Assembly (NCBI RefSeq): GCF_016623615.1
Contig: NZ_JAEHFX010000004.1
Span: 124,001-188,000, forward strand
Source of the DNA: Adhaeribacter terrigena
GTDB lineage: Bacteria > Bacteroidota > Bacteroidia > Cytophagales > Hymenobacteraceae
Direction: 5' to 3'
Length of the DNA stretch: 64,000 bases
How positions within the stretch are numbered: the stretch's first letter is position 1; every line of letters starts with the position of its first letter. The notes beneath the pieces are model-generated. The model made no database searches. It worked only from the letters and a program-made list of their open reading frames with translations, and was not told the DNA's origin. Positions 8,579 through 15,807 of the stretch are shown one piece after another. The position numbers were made by a program, and so were the translations under genes.

Positions 8579-8731
8579 GGTCATTCTGAGCCTGTCGAAG
8601 AAACTTACGCGGAATTACAAGGGAATTCGAGCGAAGCAATGAATTCCTTGCAGGTTCGGTACGAGTTAGTTCCCTCGGCTGCTACGCAGGGTCCTTTCGA
8701 CTCTCGTCTCAGGAATGCTCGGGATGACCCA
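8579..8731. repeat. Inverted-repeat element of the GTCATCC..GGATGAC type
   Basis: Left end GTCATTCTGAGCCTGTCGAA and right end AGGAATGCTCGGGATGAC form imperfect inverted termini around about 110 bp. A relative at 45168-45298 shares the termini and the internal ACTAAC/GTTAGTTCC motif; part of it recurs at 47578-47640. It resembles a small non-autonomous (MITE-like) element. Confidence 0.55.
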
Positions 8732-8796
8732 ATAAATCCTTAAGTTGACGACATTGGAGGTTGGGGTGGTTGTATTACATTCTGAAAATCCCGCAA

Positions 8797-8948
8797 ATTC
8801 AGAAAATTCTGATTCAGACACAATCCTTAAATTCTTTAATCCTACAAATCCCAATTGGCTTCGCCGAACTACGTTTCAGACAAAAATCCTGTCCATCCCA
8901 GGAATCCTTGAAATCGTGTTCAGACAACCATCCTGTAAATTCTTTAAT
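8797..8948 (-). repeat. Dispersed TCAGG/ATCCT-type repeat cluster
   Basis: Repeated units such as CAGACACAATCCTTAAATTC, CAAATCCCAATT and AATCCTGTCCATCCCAGG, with GTGTTCAGACAACCATCCTG at the end. On the minus strand it reads like GAACACGATTTC..AGGATT, as at 34752 and 38212. Confidence 0.55.
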
Positions 8949-9000
8949 TAGTTGCACCGGACTTCGTTTCTGAAAATCCGGATCCTGCCCGTTTACAAAC

Positions 9001-9039
9001 AAAAAAAGTCAGCCTTGCGGAATGGCAGAGCTGACTTTT
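9001..9039 (-). terminator. hemB intrinsic terminator
   Basis: GCTGACTTTT (9030-9039) pairs with AGTCAGC (9007-9013), followed on the minus strand by a run of seven T. The AACGSTA element lies directly between the hemB stop codon and this hairpin and shares its GACTTTT end with the stem. Confidence 0.85.
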
Positions 9040-9063
9040 CAGGCCGGAAATGATACCGTTTTT
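9033..9063 (-). repeat. AACGSTA element, copy 10, overlapping the hemB stop
   Basis: In the hemB sense strand: AAAAACGGTATCATTTC, CGGCCT, GAAAAGTC. It overlaps the stop codon (9062-9064) at one end and the terminator stem at the other. Confidence 0.85.
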
Positions 9064-10048
9064 AGCCGTTTATCTTTTTCAGATACTGGGCAAATTCCTT
9101 GGCGAAATAGGTGAGAATAATGTCGGCGCCGGCGCGTTTGAAACTTAACAGCACTTCGGCCATGGCTTTTTCGCCGTCTATCCAGCCGTTCTGGGCAGCC
9201 GCTTTTACCATGGCAAATTCGCCGCTGATGTTGTAGGCTGCAATGGGTAAATGGGAATTATCGCGCAAAGATTTGATGATGTCCAGATAGGGCAGACCGG
9301 GTTTTACCATGAGGTAATCGGCGCCTTCCAGGGTATCGAGTTCGGCTTCCAGCAGGGCTTCGCGGGCGTTGGCCGGGTTCATCTGGTAGGTTTTCTTGTC
9401 GCCGAATTTAGGAGCGGAATCTAAAGCTTCGCGGAAGGGACCGTAGAAGGCGCTGGCGTATTTGGCGGTATAGCTCATTAAAGCCACATTCTGGAAACCG
9501 TTCTTGTCTAAATATTCGCGGATAAAACCGATGCGGCCGTCCATCATGTCGGATGGGCCGATGATGTCGGCGCCGGCGCGGGCTTGTTCCAGGGCCATTT
9601 TTGCCAGAATTTCCAGCGTGGCATCGTTCAGAATTTCGCCATTATCTACAATGCCGTCGTGGCCGTCGGAAGAATAGGGGTCCATGGCTACGTCGGTCAT
9701 TAAAACCACGTCGGGGAAGTTCTTTTTTACTTCGGCAATGAAGGTAGGGAAAAGGCCTTCTTTGTTAAAGCTTTCGGTAGCGAAACGGTCTTTTTTATCT
9801 TCGGAAATTACCGGGAACGGGGCAAAAGCTTTTACGCCCAGGTCTACACAGCTGGCAATTTCGTCGAGCATGCGGTCGGTGCTGAAACGCGAAATGCCCG
9901 GCATGGAGGTAATGGGAATAGCCTGATTCTGGCCTTCTACAACAAATATGGGAAAGATAAGGTCGTTTACAGTTACAAAGTTTTCCTGAACCAGATTCCG
10001 GATCACTTCGGATTTGCGGTTGCGGCGGGGCCGGCGGATTAAATTCAT
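9062..10048 (-). CDS. hemB: Porphobilinogen synthase (delta-aminolevulinic acid dehydratase)
   Basis: A 328-residue TIM-barrel enzyme condensing two 5-aminolevulinate molecules to porphobilinogen in heme biosynthesis. The Schiff-base Lys249 is in MVKPGLPYLD and the second active-site lysine in SYTAKYASAFYGP. The metal-site loop reads DVAMDPYSSDGHDG. It lacks the three cysteines of zinc-dependent enzymes, so it belongs to the Mg/monovalent-cation class. Length is normal. A stop-element-hairpin arrangement ends the gene. Confidence 0.97.
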   Translation of the reverse strand: MNLIRRPRRNRKSEVIRNLVQENFVTVNDLIFPIFVVEGQNQAIPITSMPGISRFSTDRMLDEIASCVDLGVKAFAPFPVISEDKKDRFATESFNKEGLFPTFIAEVKKNFPDVVLMTDVAMDPYSSDGHDGIVDNGEILNDATLEILAKMALEQARAGADIIGPSDMMDGRIGFIREYLDKNGFQNVALMSYTAKYASAFYGPFREALDSAPKFGDKKTYQMNPANAREALLEAELDTLEGADYLMVKPGLPYLDIIKSLRDNSHLPIAAYNISGEFAMVKAAAQNGWIDGEKAMAEVLLSFKRAGADIILTYFAKEFAQYLKKING

Positions 10049-10123
10049 AAGACTTGGTGTTTAAAATGAATTACTTCCGCAAAGGTACGGCTAATGGGCG
10101 GGGAATGAAAATGGATAGCCGGC

Positions 10124-10153
10124 AGTTTTTGGGCGGAAAACCATAGCATTTTT
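10124..10153 (-). repeat. AACGSTA element, copy 11
   Basis: In the sense of the hydrolase gene: AAAAATGCTATGGTTTTC, CGCCC, AAAAACT. It begins 10 nt after that gene's stop. Confidence 0.75.
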
Positions 10154-10163
10154 GTTCCGGGGA

Positions 10164-11129
10164 CTACTGATAGCGCTGGATTTTCTGCCTGATGTACTGC
10201 ATGGCTTTGTCGTACGTTTCAATGCCGTGGCCAACATTTTCATAAACAACTACATCCTTTAAATTGCTGATTCTGGACTTCGCATTTTTAACCGATTTCT
10301 GATAGGGAAATAAAAGGTCCTGGTCGCCTACGAGCAAATACGTGTCTGTTTTTACCTGCCGCAGTTCTTCGCCCATGTCGTATGGTTTCTGGGTTTTATC
10401 CTGGTAGCGGGTTATGGCAAACAATTCGTAATCGATGATCAGTTTTTCGGCGGCTTCGGAAAGCTGGTGGTTTGGTTTGCAGAAAACAGCCTGGTCCAGA
10501 AATTTGCTGACGTTCTTTTTGCCAGGTGCCAGAATGGGCAGCAGGTTGTAATACAGGTTTTTAAACGATAAAGAAAAGGGCTGTAAACACCCCGGATTGA
10601 GCAGAAAAACGGCTTTTATTCTTTCCGGGCTGACAAGTGCCAGTTTCATGCAGATCAGGCCACCGAAGGAAGCGCCGGCCACAAACGGCTTTTCAAGCTT
10701 TAGTTGATCCAGCATTTCGGTTGCCCAAACGCCGTAGCCTGAGGATCTAATGTCGGGCGTTTTGCCATCGCTTGGGTTGGGCAGGCCGTTGGTTTCTATT
10801 AGAAAGATGCGCAGTTTCTGGCCCAGGTTATCGAGGTTTCTGTCGAAATCCCAGAAAAGCGGCGTGGTGCGGGCGCCCGGGAAAATGACCAGCGTTTCCA
10901 GCGTTTCGTCTTCGGTGTGCAAGCCCCAAACGTGCGTTTTACCCAGCGACGTTTGCAAGCTGAACCGTTGGTATTGCCGGTTATTGGCGGTCTGAAGTTG
11001 CTGCACCCAGTCTTCAAACCATTGCAAATCCTGCACAGGATCTTTAAAAGCAGATGTTCTCTTTATTTCCACGGCGATGGGGCTTTTAAATTTTCCTGAA
11101 ATTACGGATTTGCAGGCATGAAGCGGCAA
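10164..11129 (-). CDS. Alpha/beta hydrolase
   Basis: A 321-residue alpha/beta-hydrolase-fold protein. The nucleophile elbow GASFGG is near residue 157, the acid is likely in VGDQDLLFP and the His in NVGHGIE near the C-terminus, so the triad is complete. The oxyanion strand is LVIFPGARTTPLFWDFD. There is no signal peptide, so it is probably cytoplasmic. The start is uncertain; the first about 25 residues could be dispensable. Substrate unknown. Confidence 0.8.
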   Translation of the reverse strand: MPLHACKSVISGKFKSPIAVEIKRTSAFKDPVQDLQWFEDWVQQLQTANNRQYQRFSLQTSLGKTHVWGLHTEDETLETLVIFPGARTTPLFWDFDRNLDNLGQKLRIFLIETNGLPNPSDGKTPDIRSSGYGVWATEMLDQLKLEKPFVAGASFGGLICMKLALVSPERIKAVFLLNPGCLQPFSLSFKNLYYNLLPILAPGKKNVSKFLDQAVFCKPNHQLSEAAEKLIIDYELFAITRYQDKTQKPYDMGEELRQVKTDTYLLVGDQDLLFPYQKSVKNAKSRISNLKDVVVYENVGHGIETYDKAMQYIRQKIQRYQ

Positions 11130-11198
11130 TATACGGGGAAGGCTTTTTTCAATAGGGGAAATGCATGCTTAATACGGGAAAAAAAATGATAACAGGAG

Positions 11199-11229
11199 TT
11201 TGGAGTTTTCGTAATGGAAAGTATATTTG
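11199..11229 (+). promoter_or_regulatory. Bacteroidota-type promoter of the membrane protein/HTH operon
   Basis: TTTG (11199-11202), a 19 nt spacer, then TATATTTG (11222-11229) fits the TTTG-N19-TAnnTTTG consensus. The ATG at 11235 is only 5 nt past the -7 box, which implies a leaderless or near-leaderless transcript and excludes the in-frame ATG at 11214. Confidence 0.6.
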
Positions 11230-11234
11230 TCATT

Positions 11235-11693
11235 ATGGAAAGCAAGGTTGTCAGAAAGAAGCCGGGAAAGCTTGATGAGCAATTTAACCTGATTGGTTAC
11301 CGGTTCAAGAAAATTGGTTTCATGCTGGTCATTTTATTGATAGTTGGCCTGGTTATATTTCAGGTTTTTCCGGTAGCCATAAAGCCGGAACACGAAGCAG
11401 TGGTAAAGCCGGCGTATTTGCGGCTGTTCATTTTAGGGTTGTTGCTGATTGCCTGGTCCAGGGAGAAAGAGGAAGATGAGCGTACGTATCTTCGGAAAGT
11501 TAAAAGCCTGGCGCGTTCTTTTATCTGGATCGTGATCATTGTTTTGTTCCGGCCGCTGGGATTTGTTTTGGGGCAGGAAACTTGCACGCCCATGGCCGAA
11601 GAAGTGGTGATCATTGGGATGCTGGTTTTTCAGATCGGGATGTTCTATTTTGAAAAGTATAATGAAAATGAAAAAGAGAGATCCGCAGTTTAA
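11235..11693 (+). CDS. Integral membrane protein, HTH-partner type (paralogue 1)
   Basis: A 152-residue protein from the ATG at 11235, with four predicted membrane helices (about 28-48, 62-78, 96-118, 126-145 in this numbering) and a conserved cytoplasmic SREKEEDERT loop. The next gene is a paralogue: EQFNLIGYRFKKIG matches PQFNLIPHRFKFIG and REKEEDER matches REKVEDEM. Small membrane proteins of this layout are commonly paired with Xre regulators as here. Start chosen from the promoter at 11199-11229. Function unknown. Confidence 0.75.
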   Translation: MESKVVRKKPGKLDEQFNLIGYRFKKIGFMLVILLIVGLVIFQVFPVAIKPEHEAVVKPAYLRLFILGLLLIAWSREKEEDERTYLRKVKSLARSFIWIVIIVLFRPLGFVLGQETCTPMAEEVVIIGMLVFQIGMFYFEKYNENEKERSAV

Positions 11694-12084
11694 TCTTATT
11701 CCTCACCGGTTTAAGTTTATTGGTTTGGCGCTGGTAATGCTAACGATTCTGTTCGCGGTTGGCGTGAAAGCAAACTGGTTTGAATTTTCGCTGGAACATA
11801 AAGAAAGCGTTAAAACCTATATTCTTAATGCTTTAATTCTGGGCTGTTTGTTTATTACTTTGGCAAGAGAAAAGGTTGAGGATGAAATGACGATCATGCA
11901 GAAAACCAAAGCCTTTGCATTCGGATTTGTGGGAGCGGTAATTATGGCGATTATCTGGCCGCTAATGAACCTGATATATACCGAACCGCTGCAGGAACTT
12001 ACCGGTCAGGGATTGGCCTTAATCATGCTTTTTACGCACATTTTTACCTATTACTTGCAAAAATTTACCGGCGAAACAGCATGA
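11662..12084 (+). CDS. Integral membrane protein, HTH-partner type (paralogue 2)
   Basis: About 140 residues from the ATG at 11662 (MKMKKRDPQFNL; 11668 is an alternative). The longer in-frame extension to 11614 would run through the coding sequence of the previous gene and is unlikely. It has four predicted membrane helices and is homologous to the preceding protein. It overlaps that gene by 32 bp and the HTH gene by 4 bp (ATGA), a tight operon indicating coupled translation. Confidence 0.75.
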   Translation: MKMKKRDPQFNLIPHRFKFIGLALVMLTILFAVGVKANWFEFSLEHKESVKTYILNALILGCLFITLAREKVEDEMTIMQKTKAFAFGFVGAVIMAIIWPLMNLIYTEPLQELTGQGLALIMLFTHIFTYYLQKFTGETA

Positions 12085-12281
12085 AGAATTTGCTGAAAGT
12101 AGAGCGGGCCAAACTCAATTTAACGCAGCAGCAACTGGCCGATAAAGTAGGTGTTTCGCGGCAAACTATTAATTCTATAGAAGCCGAGCGTTACGTGCCT
12201 TCTACGGTGCTTTCACTTAAAATTTCGGACGTTTTTAATACTACCGTAAACGCTATTTTTACGCTGGAAGCGGATGATTGA
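12081..12281 (+). CDS. Xre-family helix-turn-helix regulator
   Basis: A 66-residue single-domain HTH protein. LTQQQLADKVGVSRQTINSIE forms the HTH (residues 14-34) and VPSTVLSLKISDVFNTTVNAIF completes the five-helix Xre fold. It is the last gene of the three-gene operon and likely regulates the operon or senses through the membrane partners (inference). Its TGA stop overlaps an AACGSTA element shared with the convergent methyltransferase. Confidence 0.9.
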   Translation: MKNLLKVERAKLNLTQQQLADKVGVSRQTINSIEAERYVPSTVLSLKISDVFNTTVNAIFTLEADD

Positions 12282-12309
12282 GTTTTTGGGCGGAAAAGGA
12301 TAGCGTTTT
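12281..12309 (-). repeat. AACGSTA element, copy 12, filling the gap between two convergent stops
   Basis: Minus strand AAAACGCTATCCTTTTC, CGCCC, AAAAACT. It touches the HTH stop (12279-12281) and the methyltransferase stop (12308-12310), so the whole 26 bp gap is element sequence. Confidence 0.9.
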
Positions 12310-13042
12310 AAGCCTGCTTTTTAGCAATGCAATACGTGCTCACGCCAATAGGCAGGTTTATGTATTTCAGGAGTTTGTTTTCGGAATTGATCAGGTTGTA
12401 GAATAAGCTGTTGAACTTCATTTCATCTTCAAGGTCGCCGGTCTTGCTTTTTTTGGATGGCAGCAGGCGGCTTAACAAACGCACGGCGTAAATGGGCAGG
12501 AATAAAAAGAAATTCCAGTAGCTGGCCTTGCTGATCTTAAAGCCGTTTTGTTTTAGCTTGGTTTCGAGCTCGGTTTTGGTGTACCTTCTGAAGTGCATGT
12601 TTTCTACGTCGTGCTCGCTCCAAAGGGCCATTAAGGCCGGTACAAAAACCAACAACGTGCCTTCCGGTTGCAGCAGGCTGTGCCAGTTTTTAAGGGCTTT
12701 TTCGTCGTCTTTTAAGTGTTCAAGGCAATCGGAGGCAATCACTACGTCGAATTTCTGCTCCAGGGTAATGTTTTGGGCATCCATTACAAAGGCGTTCTGA
12801 ATGCCGTTTTCCTTGCAATTCCGGATCGCATTCGCGCTGATGTCTACGCCGTATAAATTGCTCCGGTCGAAACCCATTGCGGCCAGTTCATTCAGTAAAA
12901 TGCCGGAAGAACTGCCGATGTCCAGAATGCGGCTGTCCTTCGGGAAATCTTTTAAATACTGCAGAATATATTGTCTTCTTGCCTTGAACCAGAAATGCCG
13001 GGTTTCGATCTCGTGGTACTTTTTTTCGAAAGATTCTTTCAT
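12308..13042 (-). CDS. Class I SAM-dependent methyltransferase
   Basis: A 244-residue protein with motif I ILDIGSSSGILLNEL (about 39-53), motif II VDIS, motif IV FDVVIASDCLEHLKDDEKAL (about 104-123) and a post-IV strand GTLLVFVPAL. This is the UbiG/bifunctional-glycosyltransferase-associated type. The N-terminal region Y-IETRHFWFKARRQ is typical of methyltransferases acting on lipid or sugar carriers, but the substrate is not deducible. A hydrophobic stretch at about 182-198 may associate with membrane. Single gene. Confidence 0.85.
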   Translation of the reverse strand: MKESFEKKYHEIETRHFWFKARRQYILQYLKDFPKDSRILDIGSSSGILLNELAAMGFDRSNLYGVDISANAIRNCKENGIQNAFVMDAQNITLEQKFDVVIASDCLEHLKDDEKALKNWHSLLQPEGTLLVFVPALMALWSEHDVENMHFRRYTKTELETKLKQNGFKISKASYWNFFLFLPIYAVRLLSRLLPSKKSKTGDLEDEMKFNSLFYNLINSENKLLKYINLPIGVSTYCIAKKQA

Positions 13043-13192
13043 TTGTAATGCTGCCAGCCGCTGGTGCAGGGTGCGAGGATGTTTTTAGGAGCTACCGCTA
13101 TAAAAGTAGTTTGAAATAAACACTGCGTGTAACTTCTGCAAAGGTAAGAAATTTTAGATTGGCTGGTGTTTTTTAAGCGGCAGCTCTTGGGT

Positions 13193-13726
13193 TTAACGCC
13201 CCAGTAAAGCTACCATCGAAAAAATAAAACCCGTCAGAAACAAGCCGCCGCCTACCCAGGCTACAATTCCTGCTCCCGAGACTCCGGCAATTACCAAACC
13301 CAGCGCAACCAGCAATAAAATGGTGCCCGCCGCCAGAAAAACACCCGAAAGCGCCCGGCTCCGTACTTTCTCAGGTTCGTCGTATCGCTTTTCGGAAACC
13401 ATTTTTTCAGGCTTTCCCGAAACTTGCAACCTGGCTGAAAATTGGTTTTGCTCACTTGTACTGGAAGCTGCAGAAAAAGCAACCGGTTGGGTGGTATTGG
13501 CTGCGTAAAGCACTTTTTCTTCCGGAATTGCTACCGTTTTTGGTTTCAGTTCAGGAGTAGGAGTGGATGTAGCCGGGCTCTTTTCGGAAGTTAATGTGCG
13601 GGTTTGCGGTGGGTAGTTCCCGGCGGTTTCAGCGAAAAGGTAAGCCGGTTTACTGGTTTGGCAGCCAGTAAAAAGCAGACCCAGGAAAGTAAAATAGTAA
13701 GCGTATTTCAGGAAAGGTAATTTCAT
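13193..13726 (-). CDS. Lipoprotein with C-terminal membrane hairpin
   Basis: 177 residues from the ATG at 13726, which gives a proper signal with lipobox LLFTGC (Cys at 22). The longer frame to 13762 adds residues before the signal and is less likely. A Thr/Pro/Ser-rich middle with low complexity leads to two C-terminal helices rich in Gly/Ala/Val (about 122-145 and 150-172). The architecture is common for small Bacteroidota envelope proteins. Function unknown. Confidence 0.75.
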   Translation of the reverse strand: MKLPFLKYAYYFTFLGLLFTGCQTSKPAYLFAETAGNYPPQTRTLTSEKSPATSTPTPELKPKTVAIPEEKVLYAANTTQPVAFSAASSTSEQNQFSARLQVSGKPEKMVSEKRYDEPEKVRSRALSGVFLAAGTILLLVALGLVIAGVSGAGIVAWVGGGLFLTGFIFSMVALLGR

Positions 13727-13902
13727 GCACAGAGTTTGTTCAAAAATAGAAAAAGCCGGCAACTTCTGGTCAATAATGGCTGAATTTAAAAGGATTTCGG
13801 CTTACAGTTTGAAAATGATGGCGGCAGTTTATTCGCAGGAATCGTACTTTTTTAGTTCGTTTCCCTACCGTTTTGAGCGAATGGATGGGTTGGTAAAAGC
13901 TA

Positions 13903-14493
13903 TCAGGCTGAAAGTTTTTTGCTGAATGCCGCGAGTTGCCGGGCCATGATTTGGGCAGCGGAAGCGTATTCCTGTTCGTATTTTTGCATGAGTGCTTCGC
14001 GGCTGGTTTTTTTACCTTTGGCCTGGCCTTCCCATAAAACCGAAAGCGTGGCGTAGGGCGGCAGCAGCAAACCGATGGCGTTGAAAAAATTGCTGAGGTT
14101 GGCAATGATACTTTGCGCCCCGTCGGAATCACCGGTGATCACGATGCCGCCTACTTTGCCTTCTAGTCTGGATCTTTTGCCAGCCATGATCTCATCGTGC
14201 AGTTCGTCGAGTCGCTCAATTACCCGCTGCATTTCTGAGGATTGGTTGTTCCACCAGATGGGTGTAGCAAAAATAAGGATGTCGGCGGCTAAAAGTTGCT
14301 CCAGAATGTCCGGCCAGGCATCGCCTTTGCCCATGTTGCTGTAAGTGCCCGCCAGAATGTTGTGCTCTACCAGTTTAATAATGGTGCTTTCGATCTGCTG
14401 CTCCCGGAGGTGTTTTTCCAGAAATTCGCAGAGGGTTTGGGTGTTGGAAATGCCTTCTTTTTTTAGGGTGGCGAGCAGGATTATGGCTTTCAT
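13903..14493 (-). CDS. NAD(P)H-dependent oxidoreductase / flavodoxin-like FMN protein
   Basis: A 196-residue flavodoxin-fold protein. The N-terminal strand and phosphate loop are AIILLATLKKEGISNT, the second FMN loop is ATPIWWNNQSSEMQRVIERLDEL (about 77-99) and GGIVITGDSDGAQ (about 115-127) is the third. This resembles the NADPH-dependent FMN reductase family. Cytoplasmic, monocistronic, substrate unknown. The two cassette-like genes lie upstream of it on the same strand. Confidence 0.85.
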   Translation of the reverse strand: MKAIILLATLKKEGISNTQTLCEFLEKHLREQQIESTIIKLVEHNILAGTYSNMGKGDAWPDILEQLLAADILIFATPIWWNNQSSEMQRVIERLDELHDEIMAGKRSRLEGKVGGIVITGDSDGAQSIIANLSNFFNAIGLLLPPYATLSVLWEGQAKGKKTSREALMQKYEQEYASAAQIMARQLAAFSKKLSA

Positions 14494-14552
14494 TTCGGGC
14501 TTGTTGAGTTGCTAAGCCTTATAGTTGAAAAGCCGAGGTTTTGTTTTGGAGT

Positions 14553-14622
14553 GGCTAACGGTCTCATGTAAAAGACGTGCAAGGGCGTCGGTCGTAACAT
14601 GCCTTTACGCTTTGTTATAGGC
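14553..14622 (-). repeat. attC-like site (downstream of the membrane-protein cassette)
   Basis: On the minus strand GCCTATAAC (14614-14622) and CGTTAGCC (14553-14560) bracket 70 bp with partial internal dyad symmetry (GTAAAGGCATGT and ACATGAG). The stop codon of the upstream gene lies in the first box. It resembles an integron R''..R' pair. Confidence 0.5.
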
Positions 14623-15136
14623 TGCTTTTTCTTTCTAATTCAATTACTAAATCTTCTAAATTCTCTTTAAGTTGGCTTCTGCTTTTCAATATCAATAGAG
14701 GGATTATAGTCAAGAAGAACAATGAGGAGAATAAAGGTATCAGAATCGCTAATCCATTGGTGCTGATTAGAAGTCCCAATAAGGCAAGAAGTGCGAAAAA
14801 GAAGATGATGAAGTAAGTCCCGTAAATGTTACTTTTATAGTACGGGATGATTTCAGCTTGTAATCTTGTTCCTGCTCTGTTCAGTCCGCTGATTAGTTCT
14901 ATTCTTATTTTTCCGTTTCCTCCGAATGGTTTGAGTGTAGATGGTCGGACATTTATTTCTATTGTGTCTGTGTCAGTAAAATTCACTTCGCTGAAGTCGA
15001 TGGGAACGCTTGTGAGTTTATCGAGGAAGTTCCTCTTTTTCCCTTTCTGCTGTGAAATATAGCCAACAATTAGGTTTTTCGGCGTATCAAGGTCGAACGT
15101 GTAGTGCCTGTGGTATTTTGAGAAAAGCCTCTTCAT
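14615..15136 (-). CDS. Hypothetical membrane protein in an attC-flanked cassette
   Basis: 173 residues with basic N-terminus, a soluble domain of about 95 residues (FDLDTPKNLIVGYISQQKG, then an INVRPS strand) and two adjacent membrane helices (about 104-125 and 128-149), then a charged tail. No family recognised. Base composition is clearly more AT-rich than the neighbours. The gene starts 14 bp after one GTTAGC box and its stop overlaps the next CTATAAC box, so it occupies a complete integron-style cassette. Confidence 0.8.
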   Translation of the reverse strand: MKRLFSKYHRHYTFDLDTPKNLIVGYISQQKGKKRNFLDKLTSVPIDFSEVNFTDTDTIEINVRPSTLKPFGGNGKIRIELISGLNRAGTRLQAEIIPYYKSNIYGTYFIIFFFALLALLGLLISTNGLAILIPLFSSLFFLTIIPLLILKSRSQLKENLEDLVIELERKSSL

Positions 15137-15149
15137 ATTTTAAAGTTAC

Positions 15150-15203
15150 CGCTAACGTTCTTGGCTATGCGGCTGCATTGCTGCCGTATAGGTGTGGTTA
15201 GGT
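15150..15203 (-). repeat. attC-like site between the two cassette genes
   Basis: On the minus strand ACCTAAC (15197-15203, fits RYYYAAC) and GTTAGCG (15150-15156) bracket 54 bp. In the middle TATACGGCAGC and GCAGCCGCATA form an imperfect hairpin with loop AAT. Length, boxes and internal palindrome are those of an integron attC site. Confidence 0.6.
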
Positions 15204-15210
15204 ATATTTT

Positions 15211-15642
15211 TTATCTTACCATGAAATTATGAATCTCCTTATATTGGTCGAAATGCTTCCTTATATACCACTCAATATCCCACTTAATTTCCTTTTTTAA
15301 TTTATCTTCTTCAGTATTAGAGTCCAGTTCATACCATTGTGGCCCCTTATTTCTTATTTGGTCAATTCTTTTCCGAAATTGGTGTAAGCAATGAACAGGC
15401 TGGGGAAATTTAGGTAAATCTTTATCTGGGAAAATTTTTAAATATAAATCAGGAAAGAAGATTCCGCACTCAATCGTAAAAGAAACTTTTTCAGAAGTAT
15501 TCCATTGACTTGATTGTACAACCATCGTCTTCTGGAACCCATCTTCATGTCTTAAAAAGTTGTTTCCACTCTTTACAAATTCTAAAGATTTCATTTGTGG
15601 GCTTATTACCTCCTTTATGATTTCTTTGAACAAATTCTGCAT
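15211..15642 (-). CDS. DUF4304-type protein in an attC-flanked cassette
   Basis: A 143-residue soluble protein resembling DUF4304: an N-terminal helix IIKEVISPQMKSLEF, the motif FVKSGNNFLRHEDGF (about 22-36), then VSFTIECGIFFPD and an amphipathic C-terminal helix. Function unknown. It is AT-rich relative to the flanking housekeeping genes. It sits between GTTAGGT (15664-15670, minus strand) and ACCTAAC (15197-15203), so it fits a cassette on the same strand and in the same polarity as its neighbour. Confidence 0.8.
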   Translation of the reverse strand: MQNLFKEIIKEVISPQMKSLEFVKSGNNFLRHEDGFQKTMVVQSSQWNTSEKVSFTIECGIFFPDLYLKIFPDKDLPKFPQPVHCLHQFRKRIDQIRNKGPQWYELDSNTEEDKLKKEIKWDIEWYIRKHFDQYKEIHNFMVR

Positions 15643-15663
15643 TTATGGTTTTGTTTAAATTAT

Positions 15664-15690
15664 ACCTAACTACTGGGCTAAAACGTAACT
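15664..15690 (-). repeat. attC/attI-like half site upstream of the DUF4304 cassette
   Basis: On the minus strand GTTAGGT (fits GTTRRRY) at 15664-15670, preceded by GTTACGTTTTAGCCC. A matching RYYYAAC partner is not obvious, so this may be a truncated site or the end of the array. Confidence 0.4.
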
Positions 15691-15746
15691 GCCTTTATCC
15701 TACCAATATAAGCAGATAACCGTAGTTTTAAGCACAGTTAAACAAA

Positions 15747-15784
15747 AAAGCAAGCGCTCCGGCTTTACCCGAAACGCTTGCTTC
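15747..15784 (-). terminator. Terminator of ornithine aminotransferase gene
   Basis: AAGCAAGCG pairs with CGCTTGCTT, with T run TTTTTTG on the minus strand. 24 nt past the rocD stop. Confidence 0.85.
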
Positions 15785-15807
15785 TAAATTGTTTCATCTG
15801 GAAATGC

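Larger units (their letters stand above)
8004..9061. other. Non-coding repeat mosaic upstream of the J-domain operon and downstream of hemB
   Basis: 1,058 bp without a convincing gene. It holds, in order, AACGSTA elements at 8043 (weak) and 8165, structured repeat copy 2 (8165-8455), an inverted-repeat element at 8579-8731, a TCAGG/ATCCT-type repeat (8797-8948) and the hemB terminator with its element. Short open frames here are not conserved in character and overlap repeats. Confidence 0.75.

Noticed and set aside
8457-9002. Several short open frames on both strands between structured repeat copy 2 and hemB
   Set aside because: They overlap dispersed repeats, have low-complexity translations and conflict with each other.
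13725-13925. Plus-strand 66-codon frame between the lipoprotein and flavodoxin-like genes
   Set aside because: It overlaps the start of the lipoprotein gene and the 3' end of the flavodoxin-like gene, and its translation is not protein-like.
14553-14622. Treating the cassette region as a prophage or genomic island
   Set aside because: Only two small genes are involved; no integrase, transposase, tRNA or phage gene is nearby.
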